Positions 27,590 to 35,947 of a stretch of 64,000 nucleotides of DNA are shown here, one piece after another. Source of the DNA: Pseudomonas tolaasii NCPPB 2192 (GTDB lineage Bacteria > Pseudomonadota > Gammaproteobacteria > Pseudomonadales > Pseudomonadaceae); the NCBI RefSeq assembly GCF_002813445.1, contig NZ_PHHD01000001.1, positions 5,394,001 through 5,458,000 on the forward strand, written 5' to 3'. Positions within the stretch are counted from its first letter, which is position 1, and each line of letters begins with the position of its first letter. The notes beneath the pieces are model-generated. The model saw nothing but the letters and a program-made list of their open reading frames with translations, searched no databases and had not been told where the DNA came from. The translations under genes were made by a program, and so were the position numbers.

Positions 27590-30247
27590 TCAGGCAAGGC
27601 TCTTGCTGACCACCTCGAACACATCGCTCGACAGCTCTCCGGACGCGCGAATGCGCTCCAGCTCGCCCTTCATCAGCGCCTGACGCGCGCTGTCGTATTT
27701 ACGCCAGCGGGTCAGCGGCGCCAGTTGGCGTGAGGCGATTTGCGGGTTGAAGCCGTTCAACTGGATCACCAGATCCGCCAGGAAGCGATACCCCGAGCTA
27801 TCCGCCGCGTGGAAGTTGATCAGGTTCTGCCCGGCAAACGCGCCGATCAATGCACGCACCTTGTTCGGGTTCTTGATTGTGAACGCCGGATGGTCCATCA
27901 ACGCCTTGACCCGCTCCAGGCCGCCCGGCAAGCTGCTGCCGGCCTGCACGCTGAACCACTGGTCCATAACCAGCGGGTTGTCCTTGAAGTTCTCGGCAAA
28001 CACCGCCAATGCCTGGGCTTTTTCCGCTTCGAATGGCGAATTCACCAGCACGGCCAGCGCGGTCAGGCGCTCGGTCATGTTGTCGCTGGTGTCGAACTGC
28101 TCCAGAGCTGCAGCCAGCACTTCAGGCTTGCCGCTGAGCATCAGGTACGACAGCGCAATGTTCTGCAAGGCACGCCGTGCAAAATGTTCGGCAGCGGCCA
28201 CGTAAGGCGTGCGCTTGGACAGGTCGCGGTTGGCCGTATAACGCAGCCACAGTTCTTCGTGCAGGTTGTCAGCCAGTTGCTTGCGCGCAAATTCGCGGGC
28301 CGCATGGATGGCATCGACGTCAGCCACTTCGCTGATTTCGGTCAGATAAGCCTCACCGGGCAACGACAGCATTTCCGCAACCATCGCCTGATCCAGGCTT
28401 TCGTCGCTCAACACGCTGCGCAACGCGGTGATCAAGCGCTGATCCAGCTGCAGCGGCTGGCCGGCCTGATGCTGGCCAATCAATTCCTGCAACACCTGCA
28501 CGGCCAACTGCTGGCCAGCGTCCCAACGATTGAAACCGTCGCTGTCGTGCTGCATCAGGAACATCAGTTGATCGCGGTTGTACGGGAAGCTCAGTTTCAC
28601 CGGCGCGGAGAAACCCCGCAGCAGCGAAGGCAGCGGCTGCTCAGGGATGTCGACAAAGGTGAACGTCTGCTCGGCGTCGGTCACCGAAATCACCCGCGAC
28701 GTAGCACCCGCCGTTGCTTCACCCGTCAGGCGCAAGGCGATACCGGCGCCCTTCCCGTCCAGCAAGCCCAGCTCCACCGGGATCACGAACGGCAGTTTTT
28801 CCACCTTGTCCGGGGTCTCCTGGCAGCTCTGGCGGAAGGTCAGGCTGTAGGTTTTGGCCGCTGCGTCGTAGGACTCGCTCACCGCCAGACGCGGCGTACC
28901 CGCCTGGCTGTACCAACGCTTGAACTGGCTCAAGTCGGCGCCGTTGGCGTCTTCCATGGCCTTGATGAAATCGTCGCAGGTCACTGCCTGGCCGTCATGG
29001 CGTTCGAAATACAGGTCGCTGCCTTTGCGGAAGCCTTCAGCGCCGAGCAAGGTGTGGATCATGCCGACCACTTCCGAGCCTTTTTCGTACACGGTCAGGG
29101 TGTAGAAATTGGAGATTTCGATGAAGCTGTCCGGGCGCACGGCGTGGGCCATGGGGCCGGCATCTTCGGCGAACTGGTGGGTGCGCAGATAAGCCACGTC
29201 CTGAATGCGCTTGACCGTCGCCGAGTTCATGTCGGCGGAGAAGCCGGAGTCGCGGAACACGGTGAAGCCTTCCTTGAGCGACAGCTGGAACCAGTCGCGG
29301 CAGGTCACGCGGTTGCCCGACCAGTTGTGGAAGTATTCGTGGGCGACAATCGCTTCGACGCGCTGGTGCGCAGCGTCGGTGGCGGTTTCGGCGCGGGCCA
29401 GCACGGCGCTGGAGTTGAAGATGTTGAGGCCCTTGTTTTCCATGGCGCCCATATTGAAGTCGTTCACGGCCACGATCATGAAGATGTCGAGGTCGTACTC
29501 GCGGCCGTAGGTTTCTTCGTCCCAGCGCATGGATTTTTTCAGGCTGGTCATGGCGTGCTGGCACTTGTCGATGTTTTCCGGCTCGACATAAATGCGCAGT
29601 GCCACGGTGCGGTTGGTCAGGGTGGTGAAGCTGTCTTCGACGCACCACAAGTCACCGGCCACCAGCGCAAACAGGTACGCGGGCTTTTTAAACGGGTCTT
29701 CCCAGGTCGCCCAATGACGGCCGTCTTCACCGGGGCCGCTGGCAATCGGGTTGCCGTTGCTCAGCAAAACCGGGTAGCTGTGCTGCTCGGCGATCACCGT
29801 GGTGGTGAAGGTGCTCATCACGTCCGGGCGGTCGAGGTAATAGGTAATCTTGCGAAAGCCTTCGGCCTCGCACTGGGTGCAGAACATGCCGCCGGATTTG
29901 TACAAACCCTCCAGCGCTGTGTTGGTTTCCGGGTGAATCTTCACCGTGGTGTCGAGGGTGAAGGTCTCAGTGTTCGGCTGCACCGTGAGGTGGTTTTCGG
30001 TCAGTTGATAGTCAGCGGCCGTCAGTTCCTGGTCGGCGAGGTTGACGCTCAACAGCTCCAGTTGCTGGCCATCCAGCACCAGCGGCGGCAGGCCGGCACC
30101 GCGCTCGGGGTTGCGGCGCATCACCAACTGCGCGTGGACCAGGCTGTGGTCCTCGAACAACTCGAAGGTCAGGTGCGTCTCTTCGATCAGGTAGTCCGGT
30201 GCCTGATAGTCCTTCAGGTAAATCATCTTCGGCTGTTCGGTGCGCAT
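27590..30247 (-). CDS. pepN: Aminopeptidase N
   Basis: This is an 885-residue M1-family zinc metallopeptidase, matching the length of the Pseudomonas and E. coli enzymes. The exopeptidase motif GAMENKGLN and the zinc site HEYFHNW with a downstream Glu in KEGFTVFRD are intact. The N-terminus MRTEQPKMIYLKDY is typical of Pseudomonas PepN, so I keep the start at 30247. It removes N-terminal residues from peptides in the cytoplasm. The DUF2797 gene lies just upstream on the same strand with a 12-base gap. Confidence 0.95.
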   Translation of the reverse strand: MRTEQPKMIYLKDYQAPDYLIEETHLTFELFEDHSLVHAQLVMRRNPERGAGLPPLVLDGQQLELLSVNLADQELTAADYQLTENHLTVQPNTETFTLDTTVKIHPETNTALEGLYKSGGMFCTQCEAEGFRKITYYLDRPDVMSTFTTTVIAEQHSYPVLLSNGNPIASGPGEDGRHWATWEDPFKKPAYLFALVAGDLWCVEDSFTTLTNRTVALRIYVEPENIDKCQHAMTSLKKSMRWDEETYGREYDLDIFMIVAVNDFNMGAMENKGLNIFNSSAVLARAETATDAAHQRVEAIVAHEYFHNWSGNRVTCRDWFQLSLKEGFTVFRDSGFSADMNSATVKRIQDVAYLRTHQFAEDAGPMAHAVRPDSFIEISNFYTLTVYEKGSEVVGMIHTLLGAEGFRKGSDLYFERHDGQAVTCDDFIKAMEDANGADLSQFKRWYSQAGTPRLAVSESYDAAAKTYSLTFRQSCQETPDKVEKLPFVIPVELGLLDGKGAGIALRLTGEATAGATSRVISVTDAEQTFTFVDIPEQPLPSLLRGFSAPVKLSFPYNRDQLMFLMQHDSDGFNRWDAGQQLAVQVLQELIGQHQAGQPLQLDQRLITALRSVLSDESLDQAMVAEMLSLPGEAYLTEISEVADVDAIHAAREFARKQLADNLHEELWLRYTANRDLSKRTPYVAAAEHFARRALQNIALSYLMLSGKPEVLAAALEQFDTSDNMTERLTALAVLVNSPFEAEKAQALAVFAENFKDNPLVMDQWFSVQAGSSLPGGLERVKALMDHPAFTIKNPNKVRALIGAFAGQNLINFHAADSSGYRFLADLVIQLNGFNPQIASRQLAPLTRWRKYDSARQALMKGELERIRASGELSSDVFEVVSKSLA

Positions 30248-30259
30248 GGCTTCGTCCTT

Positions 30260-31090
30260 TTACTGATGCACGGCGAGCTGGTAGGCCGTGTATTTACGAA
30301 TATTGATAACACCGGTGTCGAAGATCAGGTATTGGCCCTTGATCCCCAGCAGCGTGCCTTCGGCAATCGGGTTCTTGTCCAGGTTGAAGCTGACAATCTT
30401 TGTAGGATATTGCTCTACCGGGTAGCGGATTTCGATCGGCTCGATGTCGGTTACCGGTTGGATGGCCTGCAGGCCAAAGCGTTCCTGCAAACCGAGCAAG
30501 CCTTCGGCGCAGGAGGCGAACAGCTCATCACGCACCTGCTTGAGGTCGACGGACTGGGCATCGCCCTTGAGCAACGCACGCCAGTTGGTCTTGTCCGCCA
30601 CCTGGCTGCGGAACAGGTCTTCGACGAAGCCCGATTGCTGGCGCGTGGCCACGCGCATGATCGGCAGCGCCTGGCTCGCACCCTGGTCGAGCCAGCGCGT
30701 CGGCAGTTGAGTCGCCCGGGTAATGCCGACCTTGATGCCCGACGAATTGGCCAGGTACACCACGTGGTCGGTCATGCAGAATTTTTCGCCCCAGCCCGGA
30801 TCACGGCAGGTACCGGCGTCGTAATGGCAACGCTCGGGGCTCATGATGCACAGGTCGCACTGGGCCAGCTTGGTCATGCACGGGTAGCAATAACCCTGGC
30901 TGAAACTGGTTTTGGTCTTGCGGCCGCAATGGCTGCAATGGATGGCACCGAGATATTCCAGGCGCACATGCGTACCGATCAACGGGTTGACCGGCACCTC
31001 TGTATCGCCCAGACGAAACGCGTATTGAACCGTCGACTCACCGAGTTGCGCCGACATTTTGTTGACTGCACCGCGACCGATTTCAATCAA
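30260..31090 (-). CDS. DUF2797 protein with zinc-ribbon-like cysteines
   Basis: This protein belongs to DUF2797, a family of unknown function. Residues from about 45 onward carry a dense Cys cluster (CSHCGRKTKTSF, CYPCMTKLAQCDLC, then HYDAGTC) that probably binds zinc. A later segment (VYLANSSGIKVGITRATQLPTRWLDQGA) resembles a GIY-YIG-like strand pattern. I prefer a TTG start at 31090 that overlaps the upstream stop (TTGA) and has GGA about 8 nt before it. An ATG at 31147 would extend the protein by 19 residues but has AGGA only one base away and lies within the upstream gene. The length is 276 residues from the TTG. Confidence 0.8.
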   Translation of the reverse strand: MIEIGRGAVNKMSAQLGESTVQYAFRLGDTEVPVNPLIGTHVRLEYLGAIHCSHCGRKTKTSFSQGYCYPCMTKLAQCDLCIMSPERCHYDAGTCRDPGWGEKFCMTDHVVYLANSSGIKVGITRATQLPTRWLDQGASQALPIMRVATRQQSGFVEDLFRSQVADKTNWRALLKGDAQSVDLKQVRDELFASCAEGLLGLQERFGLQAIQPVTDIEPIEIRYPVEQYPTKIVSFNLDKNPIAEGTLLGIKGQYLIFDTGVINIRKYTAYQLAVHQ

Positions 31091-31347
31091 TGGATCGCAT
31101 CCGACTTGAACAGGATATTCGGTACTGGCGCCGACTTGGACGCGCATTCCTGCGGGCCCATGTAGCCCGTGCGCTGGTCTTCCGGCAGGTTCTGGATTTC
31201 CCAGGCGATCACCGCTTGCAGCGACAGCTCACGCTGCTCGGCAGTGAGTTTGCGGCCATCGGACCATTTGCCGATTTCCACGGCGAGCTTGAGGCTCTCG
31301 TAGATGTCGGGGGTGATGTTTTCGATCATTTCAGCAAAAGAGGACAT
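31087..31347 (-). CDS. YeaC family protein (DUF1315)
   Basis: This is an 86-residue acidic, mostly helical protein beginning MSSFAEMIENITPDIYESLKLAVEIGKWSDGRKLT, the recognisable start of the YeaC/DUF1315 family. Its role is unknown. The stop overlaps the proposed start of DUF2797, and the rhomboid gene ends 15 bases beyond its start, so these minus-strand genes are probably cotranscribed. Confidence 0.85.
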   Translation of the reverse strand: MSSFAEMIENITPDIYESLKLAVEIGKWSDGRKLTAEQRELSLQAVIAWEIQNLPEDQRTGYMGPQECASKSAPVPNILFKSDAIH

Positions 31348-31362
31348 AAGGCTCTTCCTATC

Positions 31363-32232
31363 TCAAAGTGAGGCTTTGCGGCGGTTGTACAACCCGCCCA
31401 GCAAACCCGTCAGGCAACCGATGACCAAGCCGCTCACGTGAGCCGCGTTGGCAATTTCGCCGAAGCCGATCATCGAGATCAGCCCCGACATGCAGAGCAC
31501 CAGCCAGATCAGCATCATCGCCAGCACACCACGGGGCAGACGATAAGCCGGGTTGGGCGACAGTAACTGGAAAATCCAGCAGTGCCCGAGCAGGCCGTAC
31601 AGCACGCCGGACAACCCGCCAAACAGGCTCGGGCCGCCATAAGCGTATTGCGAATAATTGGACACCAGGCTGAACAGCAGCGTCAGGCCCAGCAGGTTGA
31701 TGCTGCCCTGGCGCACCTCAATGCGCCGGCCCAGCTCCCAGTACCACATGCCGTTCATGGCCAGGTGCAGGATGCCGAAGTGGATCAGCATCGGCGTGAC
31801 CAGCCGCCACCACTGCCCCGACGCGAGGCTGTCGGCCAGCGGCGTGAACTGGATGTACTCGCCCATCACCCGAAACGGCAGGAAGGTCAGCCACGCCATG
31901 GTTTGCAGGTTTTCGCCGAGCACGGTCAGCGCGCCGACCAGCATGCTCGCCAGCAGCACCAGCGCCGTCACCGGGCTGTGACGTACTTGCTGAACAAACC
32001 CTGGACGCGTCATGGGCGCCTGCTCGGGGATATCGAGTTGCTGATCCGGGTCACCGGCGGGAAAGCGTTGATACAACACGCGCACATCGTCGCTGATGGT
32101 TTCCGGCACCCACAACACTTGCTCGCCCGCCTCTTCGCTGACACGGTGGGGCACTTGCATGCGTTGCAGCAATTTGACGAAGCCGCCCAGATCGACGCTC
32201 AGAGGCAGGCGTAAAACAGCCACGGTGCTCAT
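31363..32232 (-). CDS. Rhomboid family intramembrane serine protease
   Basis: This is a 289-residue membrane protease. The first 90 residues form a soluble N-terminal domain like that of GlpG. About six hydrophobic segments follow. The catalytic Ser lies in the GGLSGVLYGLLGH motif and the catalytic His in NAAHVSGLVIG. The loop-1 HFGILHLAMNGMWYWELG segment is also typical (His and Asn of the oxyanion region). It would cut within the membrane segments of other proteins. Its ATG overlaps the stop of the upstream phosphatase gene (ATGA). Confidence 0.92.
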   Translation of the reverse strand: MSTVAVLRLPLSVDLGGFVKLLQRMQVPHRVSEEAGEQVLWVPETISDDVRVLYQRFPAGDPDQQLDIPEQAPMTRPGFVQQVRHSPVTALVLLASMLVGALTVLGENLQTMAWLTFLPFRVMGEYIQFTPLADSLASGQWWRLVTPMLIHFGILHLAMNGMWYWELGRRIEVRQGSINLLGLTLLFSLVSNYSQYAYGGPSLFGGLSGVLYGLLGHCWIFQLLSPNPAYRLPRGVLAMMLIWLVLCMSGLISMIGFGEIANAAHVSGLVIGCLTGLLGGLYNRRKASL

Positions 32233-33200
32233 TGAATAACCTCGGGCCGCTCAACGTCGACCCAGACGAATTTATGCGGATCCAGGCGGGTTTCCTGGTC
32301 CAGCCGATACGCCACCAGCTTGCCGTACAGCACAGCGCTGTAGTCCAGGCAGGCCAGGTTCGGGCGGATCGGCGCCGGGTTGCCGCTGCGCCAGTAGTGG
32401 CCGACGAACAGCAACGGCTCGTCGACGCCGTAGCGCAGCAGGGAATTCTTTTGTGTGGAGGACAACGGCGTGCGCGCCACCGGTTCCGGCAAGGCGTCAG
32501 GCTGGAACACGATGTCGCCGTAGGTCTTCGGATCGTCTTCCCAGAATTTGGTGCGGAAGAACGAGCGCGTCAGGCCATCGCCACCGGTAAGCGTCAGCCC
32601 ATCCGGCAGACGCATGTCAGTGCCGCGCAGCAGGCGATCGAAGGCGTTGCACGCAAAGCTGCCCGGCACGGCGGCAGCCTGCAGAAAATGCTGATCGATG
32701 CAGCCGTCCGGAAAAGTCGCACGCAGCGGCTGGATAAAACCGTCGTCCCAGCACGCGTGCACCACGCGGAAACGCCCGGCGTCGACAAACAGCGGCATGT
32801 CGTAGAACCAGCCGAGGAAATCGTGCCAATCGCCCGGGTGCTGTTCGAACTGGGTCAACGTCTCGTGGATCAACCGCGCATGTCGCGGGTTGTGCTCGCG
32901 CACGAACTGCTTGCCACTGCCCGGCGGCGCAGGCGTGGTCCAGCCCAACGCGTTGAACTCATGGTTGCCCATGATGCACAGCGCCTGGCCCGCCTCGGTC
33001 ATGTCGTGGACGATATGCAGCGCCTCGCGAATGCGCGGCCCGCGGTCGATGATATCGCCGAGGAACACCGCCATACGCGACGGATGCCGCCACACGCCGC
33101 CGATCTTGTGATAACCCAGGCGGTCGAGCAAGTGCTCAAGGGTATGAGCGCAACCGTGCACGTCACCAATCAGGTCGTAGCTACGCGCGGGATCGAGCAT
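32229..33200 (-). CDS. Calcineurin-like metallophosphoesterase (diadenosine-tetraphosphatase / PrpE-like)
   Basis: This is a 323-residue phosphatase. I chose the ATG at 33200 (MLDPARSYDLIGDVHGC); the open frame extends upstream but without family-like sequence. The metal-binding motifs GDVHG, GDIIDRG and GNHEFNA are all present, and VGHYWRSG provides the last His. This pattern is shared by bis(5'-nucleosyl)-tetraphosphatases and protein Ser/Thr phosphatases; the substrate is open. It overlaps the end of nadK by 20 bases and is coupled to the rhomboid gene downstream. Confidence 0.88.
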   Translation of the reverse strand: MLDPARSYDLIGDVHGCAHTLEHLLDRLGYHKIGGVWRHPSRMAVFLGDIIDRGPRIREALHIVHDMTEAGQALCIMGNHEFNALGWTTPAPPGSGKQFVREHNPRHARLIHETLTQFEQHPGDWHDFLGWFYDMPLFVDAGRFRVVHACWDDGFIQPLRATFPDGCIDQHFLQAAAVPGSFACNAFDRLLRGTDMRLPDGLTLTGGDGLTRSFFRTKFWEDDPKTYGDIVFQPDALPEPVARTPLSSTQKNSLLRYGVDEPLLFVGHYWRSGNPAPIRPNLACLDYSAVLYGKLVAYRLDQETRLDPHKFVWVDVERPEVIQ

Positions 33201-34089
33201 CAGTCGCCTCCACCCCCAAGCGGCTGCCCCAGCCCAGCTTGGTGCGGCACACTTCATAGTAGTTGTGGTCCAGCGGGTGGATCAGGCGCAGCTTCTGCGC
33301 CTTTTTGCTCACGGTGATGGTGTCACCGGGGGCGCAGGTGAAATGGTTCTGCCCGTCGCAGGAGACTTGCGGGTAAATCTGCATGTCTTTGGACACCACG
33401 ATTTTCAGCTCGCTGTTGCCGTCGACCACAATCGGCCGGCTGGACAACATATGGGGGTACATCGGCACGATCACAATGGCATCGAGCTTGGGATGCATGA
33501 TCGGGCCGCCCGCCGAGAGCGCATAGGCGGTGGAACCGGTGGGCGTGGCGACGATCAGGCCGTCAGCCTTCTGGCTGCACACGAACTGGCCGTCGATATA
33601 CAGCTCGAACTCGATCATCCGTGTGGATTTGCCGGGGTGCAGCACCACGTCATTGAGGGCGTCCCCCTGACCGATGGCTTCGCCGTGGCGGCGCACTTCG
33701 GCTTGCAACAGGAAGCGGTTTTCCACCAGGTAATGGCCATCGAGCACCTTGGCCACTTCGACTTCCAGCTCGTCCGGGCGAATGTCGGTCAGAAAGCCCA
33801 GGCTGCCCCGGTTGATCCCCAACACCGGCACATTATGCCGCGCCAGCGCACGGGCGGCGCCGAGCAGACTGCCGTCGCCGCCGACCACAATCACCATGTC
33901 ACACACTTCGCCGAGCATCTTGCGCGAGGAGGTCTGCAGGCCGTGGCCGGGGAGGATTTCGGCGATGGTGTCTTCGAGGATCACATGCAGGTGGCGTTCC
34001 AGCAGGAATTTTTTCAGCCGGCGGACGGTGTCCAGCACCTGGGTACTGCCCAGGCGACCGATAATGCCGATATTGCGAAATTGCTCCAT
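33181..34089 (-). CDS. nadK: NAD kinase
   Basis: This is a 302-residue enzyme that phosphorylates NAD+ to NADP+. The ATG at 34089 (MEQFRNIGIIGRLG) has AGGAG 4 bases upstream and matches the normal family start. The GGDGSLLGAAR motif, NRGSLGFLTD and the substrate-binding TPTGSTAYALSAGGPI are all intact. It is the first of a tight minus-strand run (nadK, phosphatase, rhomboid, yeaC, DUF2797, pepN) with overlaps or gaps under 20 bases. Confidence 0.95.
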   Translation of the reverse strand: MEQFRNIGIIGRLGSTQVLDTVRRLKKFLLERHLHVILEDTIAEILPGHGLQTSSRKMLGEVCDMVIVVGGDGSLLGAARALARHNVPVLGINRGSLGFLTDIRPDELEVEVAKVLDGHYLVENRFLLQAEVRRHGEAIGQGDALNDVVLHPGKSTRMIEFELYIDGQFVCSQKADGLIVATPTGSTAYALSAGGPIMHPKLDAIVIVPMYPHMLSSRPIVVDGNSELKIVVSKDMQIYPQVSCDGQNHFTCAPGDTITVSKKAQKLRLIHPLDHNYYEVCRTKLGWGSRLGVEATDARSRA

Positions 34090-34222
34090 GGGGCTCCTGC
34101 GGGATTTGGGGTGTGGCAAAAAGAAGGATTATGGGCGAAAGGCCGCGTCAGGCAAAACCCTTTGTCGTCGCAAGGCCCCGATGACAATGGTTCTCAGCCA
34201 CCTGTAGGAGCGTTAAACGGCT

Positions 34223-35182
34223 ATGCTCGGACACATGACTGTGTTCCCCGATTTGCACAACCTGCCCCGCCAACTGCGCCACCCGGAGGTGCGCGACCTG
34301 GCGTGGGTGATGCTCGCCCCGCCGATGCTCGCGGACACGCCCTGGCCCCAGCGCCATCCGCTGGCCGGCAGCGACTGGGTGCAGGCGCCTCATCTTCTGG
34401 AACGCTGGCTGCGCACCCTCGATCAAGACAGCAGCGCCTTGCAGCACTGGCTGAGCCAGGCGCGCACCCGGCGTCTGGGGCTGTATTACGAGCGCCTGTG
34501 GCAGTTCGCCGTGCAGCACGCGCCGGGCGTGGAGTTGCTGGTGGCCAATCTGCCGATCCGCCGCGCCGGGCATACCCTCGGTGAGCTGGACATGCTGCTG
34601 CGTGACCGTGACGGCGTGCATCACCTGGAACTGGCGATCAAGCTCTACCTGGGCCCCCAGGACGGCAACGGTCACGACAGCGCGCAGTGGCTGGGCCCGG
34701 GCTGCCATGACCGCCTCGACCGCAAGCTCGCCCATCTGGCCCAGCATCAACTGCCGATTTCGGCACGCCCGGAAAGCCGCGAAGTACTGGCAGCGCTGGA
34801 TATTCAGCAATTCGACGCGCATTTGTGGCTCGGCGGGTACCTGCTATACCCGTGGCCTGGGCAGGCCGAACCGCCCACAGGTGCGCACCCGCAACATTTA
34901 CGTGGGCGCTGGTTGCATCAACGCGACTGGCAGGATTTTGTCCGCCTCAGCCCGCCCGGTCGCTGGCAACCCCTGCCCCGGCATGCGTGGCTGGCGCCGG
35001 CGCATTACCCGGCCGCCCAGGTGTGGAGCGAAGAGCAGATGCAAGGCTGGCTCGCCCAGCTGGACCCGATGGCGCCGGCGCAGTTGCTGGTGCGGCTGGT
35101 TCAGGTGGGTGAGGATTGGGAAGAAGCCGAGCGGTTGTTTCTGGTGGCGGATCTTTGGCCGAATGTGCCGGGGGCTGGCTGA
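34223..35182 (+). CDS. DUF1853 family protein
   Basis: This is a 319-residue protein of the DUF1853 family, recognised by RHPEVRDLAWVMLAPPML near the N-terminus and by the YYERLWQFAVQH, LGELDMLLRD and HLELAIKLYLG segments. The E-x-D and E-x-x-x-K spacing (ELDMLL and ELAIKLYL) looks like a restriction-endonuclease-like fold, which is my inference. The start may be 34223 or 34235; neither has an ideal ribosome site. It is divergent from nadK and convergent with the chelatase gene. Confidence 0.78.
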   Translation: MLGHMTVFPDLHNLPRQLRHPEVRDLAWVMLAPPMLADTPWPQRHPLAGSDWVQAPHLLERWLRTLDQDSSALQHWLSQARTRRLGLYYERLWQFAVQHAPGVELLVANLPIRRAGHTLGELDMLLRDRDGVHHLELAIKLYLGPQDGNGHDSAQWLGPGCHDRLDRKLAHLAQHQLPISARPESREVLAALDIQQFDAHLWLGGYLLYPWPGQAEPPTGAHPQHLRGRWLHQRDWQDFVRLSPPGRWQPLPRHAWLAPAHYPAAQVWSEEQMQGWLAQLDPMAPAQLLVRLVQVGEDWEEAERLFLVADLWPNVPGAG

Positions 35183-35209
35183 TAGTCTTGTAGTGGTTTT
35201 CAGGGCCTC

Positions 35210-35262
35210 ATCGCAGGCAAGCCAGCTCCCACCTTTTTTGTGGGAGCTGGCTTGCCTGCGAT
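35210..35262. repeat. REP palindrome with perfect 23-bp arms
   Basis: Two exact 23-bp inverted arms (ending GCTCCCAC and beginning GTGGGAGC) surround a 7-nt loop containing six T. It lies between convergent genes and likely also acts as a transcription stop. Confidence 0.85.
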
Positions 35263-35278
35263 AGCAATCGGCCGGCCG

Positions 35279-35941
35279 CTACAGGCTGTCGATATGCCGA
35301 TAATCCAGCTGCAACCCTGCCGCCAGCTCATGAGCCCGCCCCAACCGGATCGGCCCGCGCTCTATATCCACCAGCAAACCCGGACACCCCAGCGACGGCA
35401 ACCCGGCAATATCTTTCAGCCGTCCATCCGTGATCACCAGCAATCGCTGCTGCTCCGCCGGATAGCGTTTGCGCCGCGCCACCAGCCAATGCCCTGCTTC
35501 GGTCAGCGCTGCCAGCAACGGTGTACCACCGCCAGCTCCCAAGTGCTCCAGCCACCCTGCCAGGCCTTTTGCAGCTTTCAAACCCTGAACCTGCCACACC
35601 GGCGATTGCCCGCTGGCCGTCAACAGCGCCATGCGCGCTCGCTGGCGATACGCGTCATCAAACAGTTGGGCCAATAAGCCTTTGGCATCGGTCAGTGCCC
35701 GGTGGCGCCGGGTAGACGCTGACGCATCGACAATCACCAGCCACAACTCATGGGCTGTACGGCTGCGCAGGTGAAACAGCAAATCCTCTCGCGATTGCGG
35801 GCGACCGCCCAGCAACGTGCCGGACCAATTGATCGAGCCCTGCCTGGCGCTGCGCGCCTTGCCGTGCCTGCCACCGTCCACTCGCCCTGCCTTGGGCCGG
35901 GCATCCGCCCCCGCGTCAGGTCGAGGGCGAATGCCTAAGGC
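35279..35941 (-). CDS. chlD: ChlD/CobT-like VWA domain, read by -1 frameshift from the upstream ATPase frame
   Basis: This frame holds a von Willebrand A domain: the MIDAS motif DASAS (WLVIVDASAST) plus a later TDGRLKD. It also has a basic RQGSINWSGTLLGGRPQSREDLLFHLR linker like that of chelatase D/T subunits. It has no ATG and no convincing ribosome site; the first usable in-frame codon downstream is a GTG at 35881. Instead it is the exact -1 frame entered at the A AAA AAG heptamer ending at 35941, which would give a 552-residue ATPase-VWA protein with the MIDAS Asp near residue 404. That is the size of ChlD. I read it as the C-terminal half of a medium chelatase subunit partnering CobN. Confidence 0.8.
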   Translation of the reverse strand, partial: ALGIRPRPDAGADARPKAGRVDGGRHGKARSARQGSINWSGTLLGGRPQSREDLLFHLRSRTAHELWLVIVDASASTRRHRALTDAKGLLAQLFDDAYRQRARMALLTASGQSPVWQVQGLKAAKGLAGWLEHLGAGGGTPLLAALTEAGHWLVARRKRYPAEQQRLLVITDGRLKDIAGLPSLGCPGLLVDIERGPIRLGRAHELAAGLQLDYRHIDSL

Positions 35942-35947
35942 TTTTTT
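35900..35947 (-). promoter_or_regulatory. Programmed -1 ribosomal frameshift signal
   Basis: On the minus strand the frame-0 codons CCA AAA AAG CCT TAG contain the heptamer A AAA AAG at 35947-35941, the same slippery sequence used in E. coli dnaX. Five bases later comes an 11-bp stem (35935-35925 with 35910-35900, one G-U pair) with a 14-nt loop. A backward slip of one base enters the VWA frame; without it, translation ends at the TAG at 35937-35935. Confidence 0.85.

Noticed and set aside
27740..31165. 1141-codon open frame on the plus strand
   Set aside because: It is entirely antisense to pepN and the DUF2797/YeaC genes, both clearly real. GC-rich codon use on one strand keeps the opposite frame open; the translation has no recognisable domain.
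35279..35941. VWA frame read as a broken gene or sequencing error
   Set aside because: The junction is an exact slippery heptamer with a stimulatory stem, and the split matches the known ATPase/VWA border of chelatase subunits, so programmed frameshifting explains it better.
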